Positions 51,799 to 61,950 of a stretch of DNA of 64,000 nt are shown in pieces (the first letter of the stretch is position 1; each line of letters starts with the position of its first letter). The notes under the pieces were generated by a model that saw nothing but the letters and a program-made list of their open reading frames with translations, made no database searches and was not told where the DNA came from. The position numbers and the translations under genes were made by a program. Origin of the DNA: Marinobacter sp. EhC06 (GTDB taxonomy: Bacteria; Pseudomonadota; Gammaproteobacteria; Pseudomonadales; Oleiphilaceae); the NCBI RefSeq assembly GCF_001650915.1, contig NZ_LXYO01000023.1:1054001-1118000 (forward strand), given 5' to 3'.

Positions 51799-53118
51799 AT
51801 GAACTCCATGATTCCCGTAAAGGAGTTTGCCGAGCGCCGTCGCAAGCTGATGGAGCGTATGGCGCCAGACAGCATCGCGATCATTCCGGCCGCCCCGGAG
51901 CGTGTCCGTAATCGGGATGTGTTGCACCCGTTTCGCCAGGACAGTGATTTTCATTACCTGTCCGGTTTTGGTGAGCCGGAGGCTGTGCTGGCCCTGATTC
52001 CGGGGCGTGAGCACGGAGAATCGGTTCTGTTCTGCAAGGAGCGTAATCCGCAGAAGGAACTCTGGGACGGTTTCCTGGTTGGCCCGGAAGGCGCCATCGA
52101 ACGGTATGGCCTGGACGATGCGTTTCCGATTGCAGACATCGACGACATCCTCCCGGGCATGATTGAAGGTCGCAGCCGGGTCTACTATCCCTTGGGCAAG
52201 GACGATCATTTTGACGCCCGGGTCATGGACTGGGTGAAGATGATTCGCAGCAAGGTTCGCAGTGGCGCCCATCCGCCCGGCGAATTCGTGGCCCTGGAGC
52301 ACCTGCTTCATGACCTGCGGCTGTACAAGAGCGCCAATGAGATCAAGATCATGGCCAAAGCCGGCCAGATCAGCGCCGAAGCCCATTGTCGGGCCATGAA
52401 GCGGGCCCGCAAGGGGGGCTTCGAGTACAACCTTGAGGCGGAACTGATCCACACCTTTATGGAGCATGGCGCCCGCTCAACGGCTTACCCGTCGATTGTG
52501 GGTGGGGGCGCTAATGGCTGCATCCTGCATTACATCGAGAACAGTGCACCGCTGAAAGACGGCGATCTGGTACTGATCGATGCCGGCTGTGAATACCAGT
52601 GCTACGCCTCTGACATTACCCGCACCTTCCCGGTCAGCGGAAAGTTCAGCAATGAGCAGCGGGCCCTGTATGAGGTGGTGCTGGCAGCCCAGTACCAGGC
52701 CATTGAGGCGGTGTCGCCGGAAAATCACTGGAACCGACCCCACGAGGCGGCGCTGGAAGTGCTGACCCAGGGCCTGATTGATCTGGGGCTGTTGTCTGGC
52801 ACCCTGGAGGACGCCATTGCCAGCGAAGCCTACAAACCCTTCTTCATGCACCGCACCGGCCATTGGCTGGGGCTGGATGTGCACGATGTGGGCGATTACA
52901 AGATCGGTGATGCCTGGCGCCAGCTGGAACCCGGAATGGCCCTGACGGTTGAGCCGGGGCTGTACATTGCGCCGGATAATACCGACGTAGATGAGAAGTG
53001 GCGTGGCATCGGCATTCGCATCGAAGACGACGTGGTGGTGACCAAAGACGGCTGCCGTGTGCTGACCGAAGCGGTACCGAAAACCATTGCCGAAATCGAA
53101 GCCCTGATGGCGGACTGA
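51799..53118 (+). CDS. pepP: Xaa-Pro aminopeptidase P
   Basis: Metallopeptidase removing N-terminal residues ahead of proline. The 439-residue protein has the N-terminal creatinase-like domain (HPFRQDSDFHYLSGFGEPEAVLAL) and the pita-bread domain with the dinuclear metal ligands: VLIDAGCEYQCYASDITRTFPVSG, HRTGHWLGLDVHDVG, TVEPGLYI and IGIRIEDDVVV. AGGAGA precedes the ATG. Same-strand operon ygfB-pepP-ubiH-ubiI. Confidence 0.98.
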   Translation: MNSMIPVKEFAERRRKLMERMAPDSIAIIPAAPERVRNRDVLHPFRQDSDFHYLSGFGEPEAVLALIPGREHGESVLFCKERNPQKELWDGFLVGPEGAIERYGLDDAFPIADIDDILPGMIEGRSRVYYPLGKDDHFDARVMDWVKMIRSKVRSGAHPPGEFVALEHLLHDLRLYKSANEIKIMAKAGQISAEAHCRAMKRARKGGFEYNLEAELIHTFMEHGARSTAYPSIVGGGANGCILHYIENSAPLKDGDLVLIDAGCEYQCYASDITRTFPVSGKFSNEQRALYEVVLAAQYQAIEAVSPENHWNRPHEAALEVLTQGLIDLGLLSGTLEDAIASEAYKPFFMHRTGHWLGLDVHDVGDYKIGDAWRQLEPGMALTVEPGLYIAPDNTDVDEKWRGIGIRIEDDVVVTKDGCRVLTEAVPKTIAEIEALMAD

Positions 53119-53124
53119 CACCCT

Positions 53125-54408
53125 GTGACCAAGCCTGATACCGATCTGATCATTGCCGGTGGTGGCCTTGCCGGAGCAACCCTGGCGTTGGCGCTGGCGC
53201 GGATGGTGCCGTCGCTTCGGGTGACCGTGGTCGAAGCGTTTCCGCTCTCACCCGATGCCCTGCCGGAGAGCTACCAGCCCAGCTACGACGCCCGCTCCAC
53301 CGCGCTGGCCTGGGGCTCCCGGTTAATCTTCGAAGAGCTGGGGCTCTGGCACCGGCTCGCCGAGCATGCCACGCCCATTGAACATATTCATGTTTCTGAT
53401 CGGGGGCGTTTCGGCGCCACCCGGCTGCATGCCGCCGAGCATGGCCAGGAAGCGCTTGGTTATGTGGCGGACAATCGCTGGATGGGGCTGTGCCTGATGC
53501 GTGAGCTTCTGGAGACCAACGTCCAGTGGCGGGCGCCGGCAGAAGTGACAGATATGACGCCTATCCCCGGCGGCGTCCGGGTCCGGCTGTCGGAAGATGG
53601 CGAGGATGCCCCGGAACTGACGGCTCGCTGTCTGGTGGTCGCAGATGGCGGTCGCTCAGGATTGCGCGAGAAACTTGGTTTCAGGCCTGATCGTCACAAC
53701 TATGGCCAGAACGCCCTGATCGCCAATGTCTCTACCAGTGACAGCCACGGATTCACTGCCTTTGAGCGGTTCACCGATGCCGGTCCCATGGCTCTCTTGC
53801 CCCATGGTTCTCCCACGCGTGCCGGGCACCAGTCGGCACTGGTCTGGACGTTATCCGATGAGGTCTTGCAGGAGGTTCTGGAGCTGCCAGACGACGAGAA
53901 ATGTCGCTGGCTTCAGGACCGGTTTGGCTGGCGTCTGGGCCGGTTTACCCGCATCGGTGCCTGTCATCATTATCCGCTGACCCTGACCACCGTGGACGAG
54001 CCGGTGCGCCCCGGGGTTGCGCTGGTGGGCAATGCCGCCCATGCCCTGCATCCGGTAGCAGGCCAGGGGTTCAATCTGGCCCTGAGAGGGCTGATGACAC
54101 TGGTTGAGCAGTTCCGGCTGGCGGAAGAGCAGGGCCGATCCATCGGCGATCTTGAGGTGCTCAAGCGCTACCAGGCCCTGCATCGTCAGGATTGGCAGCA
54201 GACGGTGCGCTTCTCCGATTCTCTTGTTCGCCTGTTCGGGCAGTCCATGCTGCCGGTAACTGCCGCCCGCGATGCCGGACTGGTGGGCCTTGACCTGCTG
54301 CCGGGTGCGAAACGCTGGTTTGCGCGCAAGGCCATGGGCCTGGGTGGTCGCCGGGCGGTGATTGACCGGCCCGGAAACCTGAACCGGGAGGCACCAGGTC
54401 ATGAGTGA
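53125..54408 (+). CDS. ubiH: Ubiquinone biosynthesis hydroxylase UbiH
   Basis: FAD-dependent ring hydroxylase of ubiquinone synthesis (2-octaprenyl-6-methoxyphenol hydroxylase). The 427-residue protein starts from GTG, 6 bp after pepP, with the FAD motif AGGGLAGATLALALARM, the middle LVVADGGRSGLREKL (DG motif) and the flavin-binding GNAAHALHPVAGQGFNLALRG near 300. It overlaps ubiI by 8 nt. Assignment to ubiH over ubiI rests on the order ubiH-ubiI after pepP. Confidence 0.93.
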   Translation: MTKPDTDLIIAGGGLAGATLALALARMVPSLRVTVVEAFPLSPDALPESYQPSYDARSTALAWGSRLIFEELGLWHRLAEHATPIEHIHVSDRGRFGATRLHAAEHGQEALGYVADNRWMGLCLMRELLETNVQWRAPAEVTDMTPIPGGVRVRLSEDGEDAPELTARCLVVADGGRSGLREKLGFRPDRHNYGQNALIANVSTSDSHGFTAFERFTDAGPMALLPHGSPTRAGHQSALVWTLSDEVLQEVLELPDDEKCRWLQDRFGWRLGRFTRIGACHHYPLTLTTVDEPVRPGVALVGNAAHALHPVAGQGFNLALRGLMTLVEQFRLAEEQGRSIGDLEVLKRYQALHRQDWQQTVRFSDSLVRLFGQSMLPVTAARDAGLVGLDLLPGAKRWFARKAMGLGGRRAVIDRPGNLNREAPGHE

Positions 54409-55624
54409 AGTGAAAACCTTCGATATTCTTGTGGCCGGCGGTGGCATGATCGGCTCCGCCCTGGCTCTCGGGCTCTCGCGCCAGGGCTGGCAGGTGGCAC
54501 TGGTGGAGGGTTCTGATCACGAAACCCTGGTTCAGGCACCGGACCCTGCCACCACCGTTGCAAATTTCGAGCCGCGGGTCAGTGCCATTTCGGTCGCCAG
54601 CCAGCAGTTGCTGGAGCAGCTCGGAGTCTGGTCCGAGGTTACCGCGGGCCGACACTGTCCTTATCAGACTATGACAGTCTGGGATGGTGACGGCACGGGG
54701 CGCATACAGTTCGAGGCATCCGAGCTTCAGGCGCGCGCCCTTGGAACGATTGTTGAAAACCGCAGCATCGTGCGGGCGCTGTTCACGGCGTTGGAACAAA
54801 GCCCCGTTGAGCTCATCGAGGGCGCGAGGATTATTTGCTGCAAGCGATTTTCTGAAAGTTACACGGTTGAGCTGGAGGATGGCCGAGCCTTATCTGCCGG
54901 ATTGGTGGTGGGCTGTGACGGTGCTAACTCCCGTCTGCGTCAGTGGGTAGGCCTGCCAACCCGAGAGTGGGACTACGATCAACTGGCTATCGTGTGCACG
55001 GTGCGAACCGCCCAGAGCCATCGTTTTACCGCCTGGCAACGGTTTTCAACGACCGGTCCGCTGGCGTTCCTGCCCTTGTTGACCGAGTCTGGCAGTGAGC
55101 ATTTCTGTTCCATTGTCTGGTCCCAGGATACCGGGGAAGCCCGGCGCCTGATGTCTCTGGGCGACAGTGAGTTTGCCGCCGAACTTGAGCGCGCCATCGA
55201 GCGCGAGCTTGGCACGGTTGAAGCCGTTTCCAACCGGTTCGCCTTTCCGCTTCGCCAGCGCCACGCCAAAGACTACATTGCGCCCGGTTTTGCCCTGGTA
55301 GGCGATGCAGCTCATACCATCCATCCGCTGGCAGGGCAGGGCGCCAATCTGGGCTACGGCGATGTGCGCGCGCTGCTGGATGAGCTCTCTCGGGCAAGGA
55401 AAACCGGCCTGAGTCCAGCGAATAGACTGGTTCTGGCGCGCTACCAGCGCCGCCGAAAAGGCGAAAATCTGACCATGATGGCCGCCATGGAGGGTTTCAA
55501 GCAGTTGTTTGGCCGTGATGAGCTGCCGGTTCGCTGGCTGCGCAACACCGGCCTGCGCTGGCTCAACCAGCTGGGGCCGGTCAAAAATCGCATTGCTGCC
55601 GAGGCCATGGGTCTTAACGGCTGA
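54401..55624 (+). CDS. ubiI: Ubiquinone biosynthesis hydroxylase UbiI/VisC type
   Basis: Second FAD-dependent hydroxylase of the pathway, the C5 hydroxylase in E. coli. The 407-residue protein has the FAD motif VAGGGMIGSALALGLSRQG, the middle VVGCDGANSRLRQWVGLPTREWDYDQLA and GDAAHTIHPLAGQGANLGYGDV near 303. Start overlaps ubiH by 8 nt, indicating coupling. Its sequence is clearly paralogous to ubiH; the exact ring position is by order only. Confidence 0.92.
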   Translation: MSEVKTFDILVAGGGMIGSALALGLSRQGWQVALVEGSDHETLVQAPDPATTVANFEPRVSAISVASQQLLEQLGVWSEVTAGRHCPYQTMTVWDGDGTGRIQFEASELQARALGTIVENRSIVRALFTALEQSPVELIEGARIICCKRFSESYTVELEDGRALSAGLVVGCDGANSRLRQWVGLPTREWDYDQLAIVCTVRTAQSHRFTAWQRFSTTGPLAFLPLLTESGSEHFCSIVWSQDTGEARRLMSLGDSEFAAELERAIERELGTVEAVSNRFAFPLRQRHAKDYIAPGFALVGDAAHTIHPLAGQGANLGYGDVRALLDELSRARKTGLSPANRLVLARYQRRRKGENLTMMAAMEGFKQLFGRDELPVRWLRNTGLRWLNQLGPVKNRIAAEAMGLNG

Positions 55625-55643
55625 ACAGAAAAGGAATTTTACA

Positions 55644-56558
55644 ATGGCAGGAAGCAGTCTTCTGGTTCTGATCGATGACATCGCCACCGTGCTGGACGAT
55701 GTCGCCCTGATGACCAAAACCGCCACCAAGAAAACTGCGGGTGTTCTGGGTGACGATCTTGCACTCAACGCCCAGCAGGTGACTGGCGTGAAACCTGCGC
55801 GGGAGTTACCGGTTGTCTGGGCCGTCGCCCGTGGTTCGATGATCAACAAGGCCATTCTGGTGCCGGCGGCTGTTGCGATCAGTTTTTTTCTGCCCTGGCT
55901 GGTCACGCCGTTGCTGATGCTCGGCGGTGCCTTCCTGTGTTTTGAGGGGTTCGAGAAACTGGTGCACAAGTTTTTGCATCGGGAGGAAGATCAGAAGCGC
56001 AAAGGGGAGCTGCATGAGGCCCTGAAGAATCCGGAAGTCGATCTGCGGGCAATCGAGAAGGACAAGATCAAGGGTGCGATCCGTACCGATTTCATCCTCT
56101 CTGCGGAGATTATCGCCATTACCCTTGGAACGGTAACGACCCAGACCATCGGCATGCAGTTTATGGTGCTGGCCGTGGTCGCTATCATGGTCACAGTTGT
56201 TGTTTATGGCCTGGTGGCGGGGATCGTAAAACTGGACGATGGCGGCCTCTACCTCAGTCAGCAAGACAATCCAGTGCTCCAGAAACTGGGCTCAGGCATT
56301 CTGTGGCTGGCTCCCTATCTGATGAAAACGCTCTCCATTCTTGGCACTCTGGCGATGTTTCTGGTGGGTGGTGGCATTCTCACCCACGGCTTTACTCCGG
56401 TTTACGACGCCATTCATCACTTTGCGGAAGGTTTTAGTGGTGTGGTTGGGATGCTTGTGCCAACGATAGCCAATGGCCTGTTCGGTGTGGCAGCTGGCGC
56501 GTTACTGGTCGCCATTATTACGCCACTAACGCGATGGTGGCAGGCGAGGAGCGCCTGA
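55644..56558 (+). CDS. DUF808 (YedI-like) membrane protein
   Basis: A 304-residue membrane protein starting MAGSSLLVLIDDIATVLDDVALMTKTATKKTAGVLGDD, the DUF808/YedI signature, followed by about six to eight hydrophobic helices and AGALLVAIITPLTRWW at the end. AAAAGGAA precedes the ATG. Function unknown; some relatives affect hydrogen peroxide or envelope stress. Lies 19 bp after ubiI and converges with rsmE. Confidence 0.88.
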   Translation: MAGSSLLVLIDDIATVLDDVALMTKTATKKTAGVLGDDLALNAQQVTGVKPARELPVVWAVARGSMINKAILVPAAVAISFFLPWLVTPLLMLGGAFLCFEGFEKLVHKFLHREEDQKRKGELHEALKNPEVDLRAIEKDKIKGAIRTDFILSAEIIAITLGTVTTQTIGMQFMVLAVVAIMVTVVVYGLVAGIVKLDDGGLYLSQQDNPVLQKLGSGILWLAPYLMKTLSILGTLAMFLVGGGILTHGFTPVYDAIHHFAEGFSGVVGMLVPTIANGLFGVAAGALLVAIITPLTRWWQARSA

Positions 56559-56571
56559 GAAGACCGGGGCT

Positions 56572-57291
56572 CTAGAGACAGGCGTCGAACAGCCGGCTGA
56601 CCAGGACCGGTACTGCGGTTTCCACCCGAAGAATGCGGGGACCGAGGTGGACACTCTGGCAACCGGCTTCTTCAAGTTTGCCCACTTCGTAAGCCGTAAA
56701 GCCACCCTCCGGCCCAACGCAGAGTACCGTCGGCTGGTTCAGGTGAACGGGGCAGGGGGTGTTTGTGCCGGGGTGCGCTACCAGGGCCTGCTTGTTTGCC
56801 AATAGTGCCGGCAACTCGTCTTCCACAAAGGGTTTGAACAGCTTGCGGATCTGGACCCGTGGCATCAGGGTGTCTTTGGCCTGCTCCAGTCCGAGGGTGA
56901 GGTTCTCCCGGAGCTGCTCCTCTGAAAGCCACGGCGTCTGCCAGAAGCTCTTCTCCACCTTGTAGCTGTTGATCAACCAGAGGTCTTTCACACCTAGTGC
57001 AGCGCAGGTTTGCAGGATACGGCGGAACATCTTCGGCCGGGGCATGGCCAGCACCAGGGTGAGCGGAAGTGGTGAAGGGGGAGACTGGTCCAGCGTGACC
57101 TTGAGTTCCGCCTCGGTATCGGTAAGCCGGACGACCTCGCCGACTCCCATTTGGCCACCCGCCCGGCCCACCGGCACCGTATCGCCGGCAGTTACCTTGA
57201 TGACAGACTGCAGGTGAGCCAGACGCCGGCCACGCAGGACGGCCCGGTCAGGCGCTACGAAATCTTCGTCAAACAGTAACGCCAGATTCAT
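56572..57291 (-). CDS. rsmE: 16S rRNA (uracil1498-N3)-methyltransferase
   Basis: SPOUT methyltransferase that modifies U1498 of 16S rRNA. The 239-residue protein has an N-terminal PUA-like domain (RGRRLAHLQSVIKVTAGDTVPVG) and the C-terminal knot with LCVGPEGGFTAYEVGKLEEAGCQSVHLGPRILRVETAVPVL. Directly downstream of tatC, overlapping it by 4 nt, so it is co-transcribed with the Tat genes. Confidence 0.96.
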   Translation of the reverse strand: MNLALLFDEDFVAPDRAVLRGRRLAHLQSVIKVTAGDTVPVGRAGGQMGVGEVVRLTDTEAELKVTLDQSPPSPLPLTLVLAMPRPKMFRRILQTCAALGVKDLWLINSYKVEKSFWQTPWLSEEQLRENLTLGLEQAKDTLMPRVQIRKLFKPFVEDELPALLANKQALVAHPGTNTPCPVHLNQPTVLCVGPEGGFTAYEVGKLEEAGCQSVHLGPRILRVETAVPVLVSRLFDACL

Positions 57292-58073
57292 TCGCCGGCG
57301 GGCTCATCGCTGTCCGGGTCTGCGACTTCCCGTTTCGCCAGTCGCCCGAACAGGATGCCGATCTCGAACAGGATCCACATGGGTACTGCCAGCAGGGTCT
57401 GGGAAATGATGTCAGGCGGCGTTAGCAGCATGCCGATGATAAAGCAGCCCACCACCACGTAGGGGCGCTTGGCTGCCAGATCCGCCGGTGTGGTGGCCCC
57501 GGTAAGGATGAGCAATACGGTGGCAATCGGAATCTCAAATGCGACACCGAAGGCAAAGAACATCTTGAGCACGAAATTGAGGTAGCTGGTGATGTCCGGT
57601 AATTCGACGATGCCTTCCGGTCCTATCGCGGTAAAGAAGCCGAACACCAGAGGGAAAACCACGTAATAGGCGAATGCCGCACCTGCATAGAACAGGATTA
57701 CCGAGGTAAAGAGCAGTGGAAAGGCCAGCCGCTTTTCATGGGCGTACAGTCCCGGGGCGATGAAACTCCAGAGCTGGTAGAGAATGATCGGGATGGCTGC
57801 GAACACGGCCAGCACCAGGGCCAACTTCAGTGGTGCGAAGAAGGGCGAAGTAACATCCGTTGCGATCATGGTCTGGCCAACGGGCAACAGGGAACGGATA
57901 GGTTCAGACAGCCACAGGTACAGCTCGTTGGCAAACGGATAAATGGCAGCGAAGCAGACCAGCACCGCAAGAACCATTTTCAGAAGGCGATTGCGCAATT
58001 CGAGCAGGTGCTCGATCAGTGGCATTTCCTGCTGTTCCGGAGGCAGCTGGTTGCCATCGGGTTTTGCATTCAT
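57288..58073 (-). CDS. tatC: Sec-independent protein translocase TatC
   Basis: Multispanning receptor of the twin-arginine export system. The 261-residue protein has the TatC opening MPLIEHLLELRNRLLKMV (conserved Glu of the signal-peptide site) and six transmembrane helices, with QLWSFIAPGLYAHEKR and FLAFGVAFEIPIA-like segments (here FFAFGVAFEIPIA) characteristic of TatC. Starts inside the end of tatB by 4 nt. The tatA-tatB-tatC operon is intact. Confidence 0.98.
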   Translation of the reverse strand: MNAKPDGNQLPPEQQEMPLIEHLLELRNRLLKMVLAVLVCFAAIYPFANELYLWLSEPIRSLLPVGQTMIATDVTSPFFAPLKLALVLAVFAAIPIILYQLWSFIAPGLYAHEKRLAFPLLFTSVILFYAGAAFAYYVVFPLVFGFFTAIGPEGIVELPDITSYLNFVLKMFFAFGVAFEIPIATVLLILTGATTPADLAAKRPYVVVGCFIIGMLLTPPDIISQTLLAVPMWILFEIGILFGRLAKREVADPDSDEPAGE

Positions 58074-58543
58074 GAACGGTTATCCGGCGGACTTTGCGGG
58101 GTTTCGCTTTTGGGTTGTTCCTTCCCGGCAGCGCCTGTATCCGGCGTCTGCGAGGCATCACTGGTATCAGCCTGATCCTGTGGCGGAGCCTCGGAGGCCT
58201 TTGCCTGGCCAGACACACGTCGTGTCGCCGGTGCTGGTCTTGGCTTCTGGGTCTCGTTCTCGGGCAGGATCATGTGCTCGTACTTTTTAGCCTCGTCCAG
58301 GGCGCCGCGCACGGTTTTCTGAACATCGTCCAGGCCAACATCCCCCGCCTTGCGAAGCTCCTCACGGAGCTCATCGGCTTTGAGCTGCCGGTCCAGTTCC
58401 GAGGTGAACTGGCTGACCATGCGTCGGGCACCACCCACCCAGCGGCCCGCAGCACGGGCAGCCGTGGGCAGACGCTCGGGGCCGAGTACCAACAGCGCGA
58501 TGACGCCGCAGATCAGCAGCTCAAGAAAGCCGATATCGAACAT
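58070..58543 (-). CDS. tatB: Sec-independent protein translocase TatB
   Basis: Binds Tat signal peptides together with TatC. The 157-residue protein starts MFDIGFLELLICGVIALLVLGPERLP, the TatB membrane anchor with the conserved Glu at residue 8 and the Gly-Pro hinge, then an amphipathic helix and an acidic, Pro/Thr-rich C-terminal tail. Length is usual for TatB. Lies 11 bp after tatA. Confidence 0.96.
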   Translation of the reverse strand: MFDIGFLELLICGVIALLVLGPERLPTAARAAGRWVGGARRMVSQFTSELDRQLKADELREELRKAGDVGLDDVQKTVRGALDEAKKYEHMILPENETQKPRPAPATRRVSGQAKASEAPPQDQADTSDASQTPDTGAAGKEQPKSETPQSPPDNRS

Positions 58544-58554
58544 TCAGCCTGGTC

Positions 58555-58794
58555 TCAGCTGTGGGACTTGTCCCGGGGCTTGTCTTCGGCCGCAGCCTGT
58601 TTTTGCGGCTGCTCCTCTTCCTTGCCTTCCAGGGAGTCCTGGTTCTCGGTCTTGGAGTCCTCATCGCTCATGGACTTCTTGAAGCCGCGAATGGCGCCAC
58701 CGAGGTCGCTGCCGATGTTGCGGAGTTTCTTGGTTCCGAACAACAGAATGACAATGCCGAGTACGATAAGTAATTGCCAGATGCTGATACCCAT
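58555..58794 (-). CDS. tatA: Sec-independent protein translocase TatA
   Basis: Small subunit that forms the Tat pore. The 79-residue protein starts [40 protein letters not shown]: a single N-terminal membrane helix, the FGTKKLR hinge and the amphipathic helix, then a charged tail. First tat gene downstream of hisE. Confidence 0.96.
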   Translation of the reverse strand: MGISIWQLLIVLGIVILLFGTKKLRNIGSDLGGAIRGFKKSMSDEDSKTENQDSLEGKEEEQPQKQAAAEDKPRDKSHS

Positions 58795-58882
58795 TACGGG
58801 GTCCTCGTTTTAATGTTTCTGTTCAATGACATTGTACGTTACCAGAACCGTTACGCGGAAACCCCTTCAGAGGTATTACCGC

Positions 58883-59212
58883 TCACTTGTTCCTCGACGC
58901 TTTTTCTTCCAGGCCTGACAGGTCGAACCGGCTGGCCAGTTCGTCCAGGATGTCCTTCGGGCCAAGGCCCAGTCTCGACAGCATGACCATGCTGTGGAAC
59001 CAGAGGTCGGCGGTTTCATAGACCACGTCCCGGGTTTCCCCGGAATGCTCTGCGTCCTTGGCTGCCAGCAGGGTTTCCGTGCACTCTTCCCCCACTTTTT
59101 CCAGGATCTTGTTCAGGCCCTTGGCGTGGAGGCTGGCTACATAGGATGTTTCCGGGTCTGCCTCTTTCCTGGCCTCCAGAACCCTCGCCAGGTTTTCCAG
59201 TACATCGCTCAC
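58883..59212 (-). CDS. hisE: Phosphoribosyl-ATP diphosphatase
   Basis: Second step of histidine synthesis. The 109-residue protein has [41 protein letters not shown] (the MazG-like EExxE metal motif) and [15 protein letters not shown] separate gene from hisI, as in Pseudomonas, rather than the fused hisIE of E. coli. Lies 12 bp after hisI. Confidence 0.96.
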   Translation of the reverse strand: MSDVLENLARVLEARKEADPETSYVASLHAKGLNKILEKVGEECTETLLAAKDAEHSGETRDVVYETADLWFHSMVMLSRLGLGPKDILDELASRFDLSGLEEKASRNK

Positions 59213-59224
59213 AGTCCTTGCTCC

Positions 59225-59641
59225 TCAGTTGCTGCCGTAAATAGTGCCGGGGTCCTTGATCACCGGGTCAACGCTGACCCACTGACCGTCTTTCAGGGTC
59301 CGGTAGAAGCAGCTGCGTCTGCCAGTATGGCAGGCGATGCCGCCTTTTTGTTCTACTTTCAGCAGGATGACGTCCTCGTCGCAGTCCAGTCGAATGTCCC
59401 GGATGACCTGTTGGTGCCCCGAGGTTTCCCCTTTGCGCCAGAGCTTGCCCCGGGAGCGCGACCAGTATACGGCGTGCCCTTCTTCGGCGGTCAGCCTGAG
59501 CGACTCGCGGTTCATCCAGGCCATCATCAGGATATCGCCGGTGTCGGCGTCCTGGGCGATGGCCGGAACCAGACCCTCCTCTGTCCAGCGAATGGCATCC
59601 AGCCAGTCAGGGGTCTCGACGTTATCCGAGCTATTTTGCAT
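59225..59641 (-). CDS. hisI: Phosphoribosyl-AMP cyclohydrolase
   Basis: Third step of histidine synthesis, a Zn-dependent cyclohydrolase. The 138-residue protein has [38 protein letters not shown], the Asp-rich metal segment [17 protein letters not shown] and the zinc ligands in [12 protein letters not shown]. Full length. Between ubiB and hisE. Confidence 0.97.
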   Translation of the reverse strand: MQNSSDNVETPDWLDAIRWTEEGLVPAIAQDADTGDILMMAWMNRESLRLTAEEGHAVYWSRSRGKLWRKGETSGHQQVIRDIRLDCDEDVILLKVEQKGGIACHTGRRSCFYRTLKDGQWVSVDPVIKDPGTIYGSN

Positions 59642-59668
59642 TTTTGTGAATCCTGAAATCTTTATCGG

Positions 59669-61312
59669 TTATCGGCTGCCCCGGAGCATGAGCCCGCCAG
59701 CGACGGCAAACAGGGCCCAGCTCCAGGCAGGCACGCTTTCAATCCACTGCCGGCTCTCGGGCTGAGTGCCCAGAAAGCCGCCTGCAATGAGCAGTACCGC
59801 CAATGTCGCCCGCCGCCAACGCCGCTCGGTACGGACCTGCTGCTCCCGGAGCAACGCCAGTGTTGCCCGGTTCTGGGGCTCGGTGGGCCCCGCCTGCCGC
59901 AGTTGCAAGAGCGCATCGTGCACCAGCTGGGGCATTTCCGGCGACTGTTCCAGCCAGGAGGGAAGGTGCGACTGCAGCGACTTGATCAGCCCCGATGGGC
60001 CAATCCGCTTGCGCATCCAGGTCTCAAGGTAGGGTTGCGCGGTACTCCACAAATCCAGATCCGGATAGAGCTGACGGCCCAGGCCTTCCACGTTCAGCAG
60101 GGTTTTCTGCAGCAGGACGAGCTGAGGCTGCACTTCCATGTTGAATCGCCTCGCTGTCTGGAACAGGCGTAGCAGGAAGTGGCCGAAAGAGATGTCCTTT
60201 AACGGCTTCTCGAAAATGGGCTCGCAAACAGTACGAATGGCGGCCTCAAACTGGTTCACTGGCGTGTCGGGTGGCACCCAGCCGGACTGGATATGTAGCT
60301 GCGCAACCTGCCGGTAATCGCGGCGGAAAAAGGCCAGAAGATTTCGGGCGAGATAGCTCTGGTCATCCGGTGCCAGGGTACCGACGATCCCGAAATCAAT
60401 CGCGATATATCTCGGGTCCGACGGGTTGGACGTATCCACGAAGATGTTGCCTGGGTGCATGTCGGCGTGGAAGAAGCTGTCCCGGAACACCTGGGTAAAG
60501 AAAATCTCGACGCCTTTTTCGGCCAGCACCTTCATGTCGACGCCAGCGGCCTTCAGGGCGGCGGTATCGGCAATGGGGATGCCGTGAATACGCTCCATCA
60601 CCAGCACCGATTTGCGGGTGTAGTCCCAGTCGATGAACGGGATGTAGATCAGTGAGGAGTTCTCGAAATTCCGGCGCAGCTGGCTGGCGTTGGCGGCCTC
60701 GCGCTGCAGGTCCAGTTCATCGTGGATGGTGGAATCGTAGTCGGCAACCACTTCCACCGGGTGCAGGCGTTTGCCCTCGGACCAGTATTTTTCCAGCAGG
60801 CCGGCCATCAGGTACATCAGGGCAAGGTCCTGGCGGATGACCCTCTCGATACCGGGGCGCAGTACTTTCACCACCACCTTCTGGCCGTTGAGCAGGGTGG
60901 CCGCATGCACCTGGGCAACCGACGCGGACGCCAGCGGGTCCGGGCTGAACTCGGCAAACAGGTCCGAGACCGGGGCGCCGAGGGAGGTTTCGATAATGCC
61001 CCGGGCTTCATCGCTCGGAAACGGCGGTACCCGGTCCTGAAGGTTTTTCAGGGATTCGGCCATGTCATCCGGCAGCAGATCCCGTCGGGTGGAGAGAATC
61101 TGGCCGAACTTCACGAATACCGGGCCCAATTCTTCAAGCGCCAGTCGCAGGCGATCGCCCCGGTCAAGCTTGGGTTTGGGGAACAGGTGCCAGGGCGCAA
61201 GCAGGAAAAACACCTTCAGGGGCGCAGGCAGCTCTGCGATTGGCAGGAACGTGTCCAGCCGATAGCGGCAGAATACCCAGGCAATTCGAAACAGGCGTTG
61301 CAGGCGGGTCAC
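59669..61312 (-). CDS. ubiB: Ubiquinone biosynthesis protein UbiB
   Basis: Atypical ABC1/ADCK kinase-like protein needed for ubiquinone synthesis. The 547-residue protein has the KxGQ-type motif [18 protein letters not shown] (about 88), the [22 protein letters not shown] helix, [13 protein letters not shown] and [11 protein letters not shown] (metal loop), and two C-terminal membrane helices (about 505-545). Its ATG overlaps the ubiJ stop by 4 nt; operon ubiE-ubiJ-ubiB. Confidence 0.97.
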   Translation of the reverse strand: MTRLQRLFRIAWVFCRYRLDTFLPIAELPAPLKVFFLLAPWHLFPKPKLDRGDRLRLALEELGPVFVKFGQILSTRRDLLPDDMAESLKNLQDRVPPFPSDEARGIIETSLGAPVSDLFAEFSPDPLASASVAQVHAATLLNGQKVVVKVLRPGIERVIRQDLALMYLMAGLLEKYWSEGKRLHPVEVVADYDSTIHDELDLQREAANASQLRRNFENSSLIYIPFIDWDYTRKSVLVMERIHGIPIADTAALKAAGVDMKVLAEKGVEIFFTQVFRDSFFHADMHPGNIFVDTSNPSDPRYIAIDFGIVGTLAPDDQSYLARNLLAFFRRDYRQVAQLHIQSGWVPPDTPVNQFEAAIRTVCEPIFEKPLKDISFGHFLLRLFQTARRFNMEVQPQLVLLQKTLLNVEGLGRQLYPDLDLWSTAQPYLETWMRKRIGPSGLIKSLQSHLPSWLEQSPEMPQLVHDALLQLRQAGPTEPQNRATLALLREQQVRTERRWRRATLAVLLIAGGFLGTQPESRQWIESVPAWSWALFAVAGGLMLRGSR

Positions 61313-61950
61313 AGGTTCTCCGGTTCGTCAGTCTTGCCGCGGTTTTCAACCAAGTTCAGCCGGGCTTCCAGTCTTTCGGTGCGCAGGTTCAGTTCGTCGA
61401 TGTCCTCGAACGTGGCTTCCAGTTCTCGTCGCCCGGGCAGGGCACGACTCTCTTCGTGCACATACTCCTCGATATTGGCGTTCAGGGACTGAAAGGCCTG
61501 ACGGCTCCAGCGGATGGCGCCACGAATGCGCTGACCCAGAAAGTGTGCGGGTACATCACCGATATGCCGGGCCATGGCGGCTTCCCAATCCGGCTCAAGC
61601 TGGTTCAGTGCGCGCTGCAGCTGGTGGGCCAGGGCCGTGTCGCCGGTAACTTCGAGGCGGCCATCGGCAAAGACCCGGTCATCACCGGTGGCCAGTGCCG
61701 CAAAGGCGATGGGTTTGCCGGTAACCTCAAGAGCAGGTTGGTCGACCGGCTGGCTGCCAACCCGAACGCGGTTTCCGGCGCGGTCCAGGGTGTAGGTCAG
61801 GGGGAAAGGATCGGTAATGTTGAACTGCACCGGGCCTGCCAGTGCTTCCATCAGGGCATGATGCCCCGCCGGATCCAGTTCCAGCGCCCGGTTCAGGGCG
61901 CTTTCCAGGATCGCGGAGACAGCGGAAAGCAGGGTGGGGCCGGGAAACAT
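61309..61950 (-). CDS. ubiJ: Ubiquinone biosynthesis accessory protein UbiJ
   Basis: SCP2-domain lipid-binding protein of the aerobic ubiquinone complex. The 213-residue protein has the SCP2 region (residues about 18-105) and a C-terminal coiled coil (about 160-205, [23 protein letters not shown]), the UbiJ layout. Starts 1 bp within the ubiE stop and overlaps ubiB by 4 nt. Identity rests mainly on position and SCP2 fold. Confidence 0.92.
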   Translation of the reverse strand: MFPGPTLLSAVSAILESALNRALELDPAGHHALMEALAGPVQFNITDPFPLTYTLDRAGNRVRVGSQPVDQPALEVTGKPIAFAALATGDDRVFADGRLEVTGDTALAHQLQRALNQLEPDWEAAMARHIGDVPAHFLGQRIRGAIRWSRQAFQSLNANIEEYVHEESRALPGRRELEATFEDIDELNLRTERLEARLNLVENRGKTDEPENL